Positions 1-9,768 of a DNA stretch of 14,137 bases are shown here, one piece after another. Below the pieces are notes generated by a model, which was not told where the DNA came from, ran no database searches, and saw only the letters and a list, made by a program, of their open reading frames with translations. The translations under genes and the position numbers were made by a program. The DNA lies in assembly GCA_919901335.1 (NCBI GenBank), contig CAKKOZ010000034.1, forward strand, positions 1 to 14,137, written 5' to 3'. The stretch comes from Nitrospiria bacterium (GTDB lineage Bacteria > Nitrospirota > Nitrospiria > JACQBZ01). Numbering within the stretch: the stretch's first letter is position 1; each line of letters starts with the position of its first letter.

Positions 1-85
1 TGACCCCATTTCATAAGATGAAGCCCGTGAACGCCGCATTCGGCAGAGTGCCGGGAAGCACACTAAAAATGATGTTGACCGGGGC

Positions 86-439
86 ATGGATTTTACAGTA
101 GAATTATACGAGACGGAATCGGGGGCATGCCCTGTGCGTGAATTTCTGGACGAGATGAAGATGAGTGATCCGGACGACTTCGCGGTGGTGGTCGCCGGTC
201 TGGCAAAACTGCGAAACCGGCAGTATCACCGGGAACCCTTGTGCAAAGCGCTGGGCGACGGGCTGTTCGAATTGCGCCACGTGGGCAAACTCAATACTCG
301 CGTGTTGTGGTTCTTCGTGAAGAATCGCCGGATCGTCGCGGTGCATGGTATCCGAAACAAAAGCCGGACCATTCCGGCCCGCGACATCGAGACCGCGCGG
401 GAACGGATGCGCGATTGGCGAAAACGGGCAGGACAATGA
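86..439 (+). CDS. RelE/HigB-family toxin of a type II toxin-antitoxin pair
   Basis: 117 residues, the usual size for RelE/ParE/HigB (Gp49-like) toxins, which in characterised members are mRNA interferases that cut mRNA at the ribosome. The sequence shows the family pattern: an N-terminal beta strand (FTVELYETESG), a short helical part with 'PVREFLDEM', then the conserved core 'GLFELRHVGKLNTRVLWFF' followed by 'RIVAVHGIRNKSRTIP' and a basic C-terminal helix ending 'RERMRDWRKRAGQ'. The basic residues near R65, R72, R93 and K95 are plausible RNA-contacting or catalytic positions, but this is inference. The start is the first usable in-frame ATG; no strong ribosome binding site precedes it. The stop overlaps the next gene by 4 nt (ATGA), the toxin-first order typical of HigBA. 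ParE-like gyrase poisoning is the alternative, less favoured by the sequence pattern. Confidence 0.85.
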   Translation: MDFTVELYETESGACPVREFLDEMKMSDPDDFAVVVAGLAKLRNRQYHREPLCKALGDGLFELRHVGKLNTRVLWFFVKNRRIVAVHGIRNKSRTIPARDIETARERMRDWRKRAGQ

Positions 440-798
440 AAAAAACAAATTTTGATCGATACCTCGAAGACCAGTTGAAGGATACGGCGTTTGCCGCGCG
501 ATTTAAGCGCGCAGGCGAGGCCTGGGATGTGGCGCTGCAAATCGCGGCCCTTCGCGAGCAGGCCGGGCTGTCCCAAAAGGATCTTGCGAAGCTGCTCAAG
601 ACCACTCAGCAGCATGTCAGCCGGTTGGAGTCCCCCGCCTACGAAGGTCACTCCCTCGGCACGCTGCGTCGCGTTGCGGAAGCACTGCATGCCAAGGTCC
701 GTGTCATATTCGAACCCATTGGAAAAGAAACCGGGATGCATACAGCGGAAGCAACCGCATCGTATCACGCCAAACGTACCGCCACCGAACGAACATAA
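436..798 (+). CDS. XRE-family antitoxin (HigA-like) partner of the upstream toxin
   Basis: 120 residues. Starts at ATG 436, inside the toxin stop (ATGA overlap 436-439), so translation is probably coupled; an AGGA lies just upstream. A lambda-repressor-type helix-turn-helix spans about residues 34-86: 'ALREQAGLSQKDLAKLLK', then 'TTQQHVSRLES' as the recognition helix region, then 'LGTLRRVAEALHAKVRVIFEP', a common ending for this domain in HigA-like antitoxins. Residues 1-33 ('FDRYLEDQLKDTAFAARFKRA') are the helical lead-in often seen in 'helix-turn-helix domain-containing' antitoxins of this class. The tail after residue 95 is polar and probably disordered. Expected roles are binding the toxin and repressing its own promoter. 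The gene converges on the YggX-like gene, whose stop is 28 nt away; I see no clear terminator between them. Confidence 0.85.
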   Translation: MKKTNFDRYLEDQLKDTAFAARFKRAGEAWDVALQIAALREQAGLSQKDLAKLLKTTQQHVSRLESPAYEGHSLGTLRRVAEALHAKVRVIFEPIGKETGMHTAEATASYHAKRTATERT

Positions 799-826
799 AG
801 CTCCCCTCCACCCTCGCGCGCGGCCG

Positions 827-1078
827 TCACTTCGGCTGGTCTTCCGTGCTGGGCATATTGAGGAAGCCCCTCATCTGGTCGATGAGCGTCTTGTTCGCGT
901 TGGGGTCATTGAGATCCAGGCGGTATTCGTTGATGATCTTGATCGACATGCCCTTCCATTCCTGCCAGCAGACATTGCAAATCTTCGACTTGATTTCGGC
1001 TTCCAGCTTTCCGCCGTAGGCGTAACTGGTAATGCCCTCGCGGGTTTGCAGACAATGCAGACACGTTACCTCGGCCAT
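827..1078 (-). CDS. YggX-like Fe(2+)-trafficking / oxidative damage protection protein with two CxxC pairs
   Basis: 83 residues, matching the small Iron_traffic family (E. coli YggX is about 90). Alignable features are the N-terminal Cys-containing strand, 'YGGKLEAEIKSKIC' (equivalent to the 'YPGELGKRIYNEIS' stretch), 'CWQEWKGMSIKIINEYRLDLNDP' with the conserved W..W and I.NE..L, and 'LIDQMRGFL' at the end. The family is implicated in iron supply to or repair of Fe-S clusters under oxidative stress. Unlike E. coli YggX, which has one conserved cysteine near the N-terminus, this protein has C6/C9 and C34/C37, a spacing able to bind zinc or iron. The start is supported by GGGAGGA (minus strand, complement of 1083-1089) four bases before the ATG. 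It follows the thioredoxin-like gene by 66 nt and may be co-transcribed with it. The family is clear; the exact biochemical role is not. Confidence 0.8.
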   Translation of the reverse strand: MAEVTCLHCLQTREGITSYAYGGKLEAEIKSKICNVCWQEWKGMSIKIINEYRLDLNDPNANKTLIDQMRGFLNMPSTEDQPK

Positions 1079-1097
1079 TCGGTCCTCCCGTCTATAG

Positions 1098-1117
1098 TAG
1101 AGTTTGGTAGAGTTGGG
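1098..1117. repeat. 10-bp tandem direct repeat in the gap upstream of the YggX-like gene
   Basis: TAGAGTTTGG (1098-1107) is followed directly by TAGAGTTGGG (1108-1117), two copies with one mismatch at about one helical turn. It lies 20-40 nt upstream of the YggX-like start. It could be a regulator binding site or chance; nothing else supports a function. Confidence 0.35.
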
Positions 1118-1144
1118 TCTTCTTCAATCCGTTCCGGCTTCGAT

Positions 1145-1681
1145 TCACAGCTTCGCCCACTTGATCGTGCAGCCGAAGGCATGTGTCTCGGGTTGGGAAA
1201 CGGTGCGTCCCTCGATCAGCGCCCCAAGAGCGTTGCGGAGGTCGTGGGACCTGGCCTCTTTCGGGTTTTGCCAGTTGTCATCGATCCGGCCGGTGTAGCG
1301 GAGCCGGCGTTCCCGGTCCAGGACAAAGATCTCGGGTGTATAATGGGCCCCGTAGGCCTCCGCGACGGACTGATCTTCATCCCTCAGATAAGGAAAATTG
1401 TAGCCCTTTTTCTTGGCCCGTTGAACCATGTTGGGGAAGTTGTCTTCGGGATAATTCCGGATTTCGTTCGCGTTGATGGCCGCCAGTTGAACACCGCGGT
1501 CGGCGTAGTCTTTCTGGATGGCGATCAAGCGATCTTCGTAGGCCTGGACATAGGGGCAGTGGTTGCAGGTAAACAGGATCACCAGGATGGGTTTGTCCGG
1601 GAAGCTTTGCAGGGAGCAGGTCTTGCCGTCCACGCCGGGCAGGGAAAAGTCGGGCGCTTTTTCACCGAGCGGAAGTCTCAT
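1145..1681 (-). CDS. Thioredoxin-fold, peroxiredoxin-like protein (PRX-like, redoxin/AhpC-TSA type)
   Basis: 178 residues. It begins 'LGEKAPDFSLPGVDGKTCSL', the standard AhpC/TSA-redoxin opening, followed by 'ILVILFTCNHCPYVQAYEDR', which puts a CxxC active site at C39-N-H-C42. The thioredoxin cis-proline is P116 in 'YTPEIFVLD'. After it comes 'YTGRIDDNW' and a C-terminal tail 'HAFGCTIKWAK' with C171, typical of the PRX-like subgroup of cytoplasmic thioredoxin-fold proteins. There is no signal peptide, so it should act in the cytoplasm as a thiol-disulfide reductase or peroxidase; the substrate is unknown. C22 and C171 are two further cysteines. Its ATG (1679-1681) overlaps the stop of the zinc-ribbon gene (ATGA) and no separate ribosome binding site is evident, so translational coupling is likely. 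Confidence 0.85.
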   Translation of the reverse strand: MRLPLGEKAPDFSLPGVDGKTCSLQSFPDKPILVILFTCNHCPYVQAYEDRLIAIQKDYADRGVQLAAINANEIRNYPEDNFPNMVQRAKKKGYNFPYLRDEDQSVAEAYGAHYTPEIFVLDRERRLRYTGRIDDNWQNPKEARSHDLRNALGALIEGRTVSQPETHAFGCTIKWAKL

Positions 1682-2001
1682 GTTTTAAAGAGTCGTTTCA
1701 GGCCCCCCAGAAATCCTTTCGGCTCCTGCGCGCCTAATAGAAGTTCAAGCTCGCCCTTGTCAAAATAGATTCCCATGCAGCCCGTGCATTGGTCCACCTT
1801 GATTCCGGCCAGCGGCGCTTCTTCCATCTCCTTGCCGCATTTGGGGCATTTCATCCAGTGAGGACTGTGCTCCGACTTGGCCTGTTGCTCGGCCCGCTTG
1901 GTGTCTAATTCTGTGCGCATCTTATCCATCAGTTCCTTATTCTTCTTGTAAAAATACTCTTCTTCACGATCGTATCCGTGCTCGCTTAATTCCTTGGCCA
2001 T
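1678..2001 (-). CDS. Small TFIIB-type zinc-ribbon protein (zf-TFIIB domain)
   Basis: 107 residues in three parts. Residues 1-49 are highly charged and predicted helical, possibly a coiled coil ('EEEYFYKKNKELMDKMRTEL'). Residues 50-89 form a zf-TFIIB zinc ribbon, 'MKCPKCGKEM' then 'QCTGCMGIYFDKGELELLL', with ligands C52, C55, C72 and C75; the 'GIYFDKGELE' end is diagnostic of this domain. The tail 'GFLGGLKRLFKT' is short, basic and amphipathic. The function of this widespread small family is not established; DNA, RNA or protein binding are all possible. The start is supported by GAGGAGA (complement of 2007-2013) five bases upstream, and by a promoter at 2040-2068 reading toward it. First gene of the leftward unit. 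Confidence 0.8.
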   Translation of the reverse strand: MAKELSEHGYDREEEYFYKKNKELMDKMRTELDTKRAEQQAKSEHSPHWMKCPKCGKEMEEAPLAGIKVDQCTGCMGIYFDKGELELLLGAQEPKGFLGGLKRLFKT

Positions 2002-2039
2002 GGAGTTCTCCTCATCGTCATCCGCGTGTCCGTGAGGAC

Positions 2040-2068
2040 ATTATAGTCAAGCGATTGTTGAATTGCAA
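2040..2068 (-). promoter_or_regulatory. Sigma70-type promoter for the zinc-ribbon / thioredoxin-like operon
   Basis: On the minus strand, TTGCAA (complement of 2063-2068) and a perfect TATAAT (complement of 2040-2045) are separated by exactly 17 nt. Transcription should start near 2033, leaving a leader of about 32 nt that contains the GAGGAGA ribosome binding site of the zinc-ribbon gene. The match and spacing are close to consensus, so constitutive or strong expression is likely. Confidence 0.75.
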
Positions 2069-2074
2069 CGGGTG

Positions 2075-2111
2075 AAAAAAATTGACACCGAAGGGTTAGT
2101 TTTGGTACTTT
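2075..2111 (+). promoter_or_regulatory. Sigma70-type promoter for gltB, with start point predicted at the ATG
   Basis: A consensus -35 TTGACA (2082-2087) is followed after 18 nt by TACTTT (2106-2111), which is preceded by TG at 2103-2104, making an extended -10. Seven A residues (2075-2081) directly precede the -35, resembling an UP element. Six nucleotides (TAACAC) separate the -10 from the gltB ATG at 2118, so +1 should fall on or next to the A of the start codon. No Shine-Dalgarno sequence is present. Confidence 0.7.
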
Positions 2112-2117
2112 TAACAC

Positions 2118-6645
<4,528 letters not shown>

Positions 6646-6653
<8 letters not shown>

Positions 6654-8097
6654 TCCGAAAGGATTCCTGAAACTCAAGCGGGAAGGGCCCAAACGGCGTC
6701 CGGTCGAGGAGCGGGTCCATGATTGGCGGGAGTTCTACGAGCCGATCCCGGAGGAGACGCTCAAGGCCCAGGGCGCCCGCTGCATGGACTGCGGAGTCCC
6801 GTTCTGCCAGGGCAACAACGGCTGTCCGGTCCTGAATATGATTCCGGACTGGAACGATCTGGTTTTTCAGGGACGGTGGAAAGACGCGCTCAAGATGCTT
6901 CATTCCACCAATAACTTTCCGGAGTTTACGGGCCGGCTCTGTCCCGCGCCTTGCGAGTCGGCCTGCGTTTTGGGAATCATCGAGGATCCGGTCGCGATCC
7001 GGATCGTTGAATGGAACATTATTGACCGGGGGTTTGACGAAGGCTGGGTGACGCCGGTGCTTTCGGAAAAGCCGACCGGGACCCGCGCGGCCGTGGTCGG
7101 GTCCGGCCCGGCCGGTCTGGCGGCCGCGCAGCAGCTCGCCCGCGCGGGACATTCCGTGACGGTCTTCGAGCAGTCCGACCGCATCGGGGGCCTTCTGCGA
7201 TACGGCATCCCGGACTTTAAAATGGAAAAGTGGGTTCTGGACCGCCGGTTGGACCAGATGCGCGCCGAGGGGGTCGAATTTAAGACGGGGGTTTCGGTCG
7301 GCCGCGATCTTCCGGCACAGGACCTGTTGGGCCGGTTTGACGCCGTCTGCCTGGCCGGCGGAGCGATGACGGCCCGCGAGCTTCCGGTGCCCGGCCGGGA
7401 GCTTTCCGGCATCCATCCCGCCATGGATTACCTCACGCAGCAGAACAAGATCAATGCCGGGGATTCGATTGATCCCGCGGCGAGGATCACGGCCCAGGAC
7501 AAGCGGGTCGTGATCCTCGGCGGCGGAGACACCGGGTCCGACTGCCTGGGAACGGCCCACCGTCAGGGCGCGAAAGAGGTCTATCAATTTGAATTGCTTC
7601 CCTCCCCCCCGCCGACCCGGGCGCCGTCGACACCCTGGCCGCTCTGGCCGATGATGCTGCGGAGCTCTCACGCGCATGAGGAGGGCTGCAAGCGGGAATG
7701 GAGTGTTTCCACCCGGCGTTTTTCCGGGAAAGACGGGCGGGTCAGCCGTCTCCATGCGATCCGGGTCGAGATGAAAACGGATGCCGCCGGACGAACCCGG
7801 TTTGTCGAGACCCCGGGCACCGAGTTTGAACTGGAGACGGATCTGATCCTTCTGGCCATGGGATTCACCGGTCCGGTGAAAGAAGGACTGCTCATGGACC
7901 TCGGCGTGAAACTGGATGCGCGAGGCAATGCGGCGGTGGATGAAAATCAGATGACGAGCATCGAGGGCGTTTTTGCCGCCGGGGATATGAAGCGGGGCGC
8001 GTCCCTGATCGTCTGGGCCATTCGGGAAGGGCGCGACGCCGCCCGCGGGATGGACCAATACCTTCGAACCCGCAAATTGAAAGAGAGGATTGCGTAA
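6646..8097 (+). CDS. gltD: Glutamate synthase small subunit (NADPH-dependent)
   Basis: 483 residues, normal for GltD. It oxidises NADPH at FAD and passes electrons through 4Fe-4S clusters to GltB. N-terminal cysteines supply the clusters: C46, C49, C54 and C60 ('RCMDCGVPFCQGNNGCP') and C99, C103 and C107 ('LCPAPCESACVLGI'). The FAD-binding Rossmann motif is 'VVGSGPAGLAAA' at about 150-161, followed by 'FEQSDRIGGLLRYGIPDFKM'. The NADPH-binding motif is 'VVILGGGDTGSDCLG' at about 288-302. The family stretches 'PWPLWPMMLRSSHAHEEG' and 'GVFAAGDMKRGASLIVWAI' (FAD contact) are present. The start lies within the last 8 nt of gltB behind AAGGAGG. The C-x5-C spacing of the last pair in the first cysteine cluster is a known GltD variant. 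The next gene starts only 6 nt after the stop, with no terminator between. Confidence 0.97.
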
Positions 8098-8103
8098 GTT
8101 TCG

Positions 8104-8907
8104 ATGCGAAAGATCGGTACAGGTCAAGAGGCATTGAGCGACGACCAGCTCCAGGCGCTGGTGAACCGGGACGGCCTTCCCCGGCATGTCGCGATTATTA
8201 TGGACGGCAACGGCCGGTGGGCCGAGATGCGCGGACTTCCCCGCATCGTAGGCCATCGCGAGGGCATTCATTCGGTTCGGGACGCCGTGAAAGTCTGCCG
8301 GGAACTCGGGATCTACGCCCTGACGATTTACGCCTTCTCGATTGAGAATTGGCAGCGGCCGCAGGATGAAGTCAAAGAGCTCATGACGCTTCTGGAGGGA
8401 TATCTTCAAAAGGAGATGTCCGCTCTCATGGAGCATCGGATCCGTTTCAAGACGATCGGACGGATCCACCGGCTGCCGGAATCCGTCGTGCATTGGGTCC
8501 GGCAGGCCGAGTCGGCCACGTCGGCCAACGACAAGATGGTCCTGACGCTTGCGCTGAGTTACGGCGGCCGCGCCGAGATCGTGGATGCCATGTTGAAGCT
8601 GTATGACGATCTTCAGAAAGGGCTGTTCCCGAAGGAATCGGTGGATGAAGCCCTGGTCGGTCAATATTTGAACACGGCCGACCTGCCGGATCCGGATCTC
8701 ATGATCCGGACCAGCGGAGAGACCCGCTTGAGCAATTTCCTTCTCTGGCAGATGGCCTACACCGAACTTTATTTTACGCCGACCTTATGGCCGGATTTCC
8801 GTCGTCGGGATTTTCTGCAGGCCTTGATTGATTATCAGCAGCGGGAACGGCGTTTCGGTCGGGTGAAAAATCGTATTCGTCCGCGCCGCGTGGTGAGGCA
8901 GGGTTAA
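8104..8907 (+). CDS. uppS: Isoprenyl transferase / undecaprenyl diphosphate synthase
   Basis: 267 residues, typical for cis-prenyltransferases. It adds eight isopentenyl diphosphate units in cis to farnesyl diphosphate to make the C55 carrier lipid for peptidoglycan and other wall polymers. 'HVAIIMDGNGRWAEMRGLPR' contains catalytic D34 and the diphosphate-binding G-N-G-R loop; 'GIYALTIYAFSIENWQRP' carries the conserved S-x-E-N-W; 'PDLMIRTSGETRLSNFLLWQ' (R202-TSGE) is the family signature with the diphosphate and metal-binding residues; 'YTELYFTPTLWPDF' follows. Cytoplasmic or membrane-peripheral. The ATG at 8104 lacks a well-spaced ribosome binding site (AGAGAGGA is about 14 nt away), so a TTG at 8134 preceded by AAGAGG, shortening the protein by 10 residues, is possible. 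The stop overlaps the cdsA start as TAATG. Confidence 0.95.
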   Translation: MRKIGTGQEALSDDQLQALVNRDGLPRHVAIIMDGNGRWAEMRGLPRIVGHREGIHSVRDAVKVCRELGIYALTIYAFSIENWQRPQDEVKELMTLLEGYLQKEMSALMEHRIRFKTIGRIHRLPESVVHWVRQAESATSANDKMVLTLALSYGGRAEIVDAMLKLYDDLQKGLFPKESVDEALVGQYLNTADLPDPDLMIRTSGETRLSNFLLWQMAYTELYFTPTLWPDFRRRDFLQALIDYQQRERRFGRVKNRIRPRRVVRQG

Positions 8908-9728
8908 TGCACCTGAAGCGCGTGATCTCGGCCGTTATCATCCTTCCACTCTTTTACCTTCTGGTTCAATACCTTCCCCCGATGATTTTCTTTATCGTCG
9001 TGCTATTCGGGATCCTGCTCGGCCAGTTGGAGTTCTACCGCTTCTCTTATCCGACCGGGAAAAGAGGACTCATCCTGTTGGGTCTGCTTTGCAGTGGTTT
9101 AATCGCGGTCCATTTTTACGAGCCGGGATTGTTCCTGGATCGCGAGGTGTTGACCGTATTGGTGGGCGCCGTTTTATTGTATCAGCTGGCGATGCAGAAG
9201 GATCTGACGGCTACGCTGACCGATGCGGCTGTCAGCGTGCTGGGCGTATTTTATGTGGGTTGGCTTCTGGGGCATCTGATCCTGCTCCGGAATCTCGATC
9301 AGGGCGATTCTCTGATCTTCTTCCTGTTTTTGGTCACATGGGTCGGCGATACGGGCGCGTATTACATCGGAAAAGGGTTCGGGCGCCGTCGGATGGCTCC
9401 TCAGATCAGCCCCCATAAGACGGTGGAGGGGGCGATCGGAGGGTGGTTGGCCGGCATTCTGGTCGCCGTCCTGGCCCAGCAGTGGTTTCTTCCCCTTATT
9501 TCGGTGCCGGACAGTCTGATCTTAGGAGGGCTTCTGGGCGTGGTGGGGCAGCTGGGAGACCTGACCGAATCGATGTTTAAACGCGGCGCCGGGGTCAAGG
9601 ACTCCGGACATTTTCTCCCGGGTCACGGCGGGGTCCTGGACAAGTTAGACAGCCTGATCTTTACGGCGCCGATGTTTTATTATTATCTGCTCTGGGTGAA
9701 ACAGCTCGGCCGGATGGTGGTCATATAA
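8907..9728 (+). CDS. cdsA: Phosphatidate cytidylyltransferase (CDP-diglyceride synthase)
   Basis: 273 residues. It converts phosphatidic acid and CTP to CDP-diacylglycerol, the precursor of the main phospholipids. About eight hydrophobic segments are spread over the protein, starting with 'VISAVIILPLFYLLVQYLPP', as expected for this integral inner-membrane enzyme. Conserved internal stretches include 'WVGDTGAYYIGKGFGRR' and 'ISPHKTVEGAIGGWLAG'. The C-terminal CDS signature is complete from S222 ('SMFKRGAGVKDSGHFLPGHG'), including K231-D232, H240-G-G and D245-x-x-D248, except that the usual arginine after D245 is lysine (K246). The start codon overlaps the uppS stop by one base (TAATG), implying coupled translation. 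uppS-cdsA adjacency is very common and supports the call. Confidence 0.95.
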   Translation: MHLKRVISAVIILPLFYLLVQYLPPMIFFIVVLFGILLGQLEFYRFSYPTGKRGLILLGLLCSGLIAVHFYEPGLFLDREVLTVLVGAVLLYQLAMQKDLTATLTDAAVSVLGVFYVGWLLGHLILLRNLDQGDSLIFFLFLVTWVGDTGAYYIGKGFGRRRMAPQISPHKTVEGAIGGWLAGILVAVLAQQWFLPLISVPDSLILGGLLGVVGQLGDLTESMFKRGAGVKDSGHFLPGHGGVLDKLDSLIFTAPMFYYYLLWVKQLGRMVVI

Positions 9729-9735
9729 ATCGGGA

Positions 9736-9760
9736 GGGGACGGATTTGAAATCCGTCCCC
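9736..9760 (+). repeat. Perfect 12-bp inverted repeat (hairpin) between cdsA and dxr
   Basis: GGGGACGGATTT (9736-9747), one central base, then AAATCCGTCCCC (9749-9760). As RNA this folds into a GC-rich hairpin with a small loop. No T-run follows on either strand, so it is not a standard intrinsic terminator. It occupies most of the 40-nt cdsA-dxr gap and its left edge overlaps GGAGG (9733-9737), the only good ribosome binding site near dxr. It could be a REP-like palindrome or a translation-control element. Confidence 0.75.
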
Positions 9761-9768
9761 CGCATGAA

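Noticed and set aside
18..101. A 27-codon frame upstream of the toxin gene
   Set aside because: It has no ribosome binding site and no recognisable similarity, and it overlaps the toxin start out of frame; too short to support.
799..826. Bidirectional terminator between the convergent antitoxin and YggX-like genes
   Set aside because: The 28-nt gap is GC-rich but shows no convincing inverted repeat with a T-run.
1079..1144. Separate promoter for the YggX-like gene
   Set aside because: TATAG-like bases occur on the minus strand near 1093-1098, but there is no matching -35 at 16-18 nt; co-transcription from upstream is equally likely.
491..1768. A 425-codon plus-strand frame running through the antitoxin and over the two minus-strand genes
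   Set aside because: It is out of frame with the recognised antitoxin and antisense to the YggX-like and thioredoxin-like genes, which have clear family motifs and ribosome binding sites.
2057..2069. Operator dyad GTTG-N5-CAAC between the divergent promoters
   Set aside because: The arms are only 4 bp and lie inside one promoter's -35 region; too weak to call without comparative data.
9736..9760. Intrinsic terminator after cdsA
   Set aside because: The stem is strong, but no run of T follows on either strand and the next gene of the same operon begins 9 nt later.
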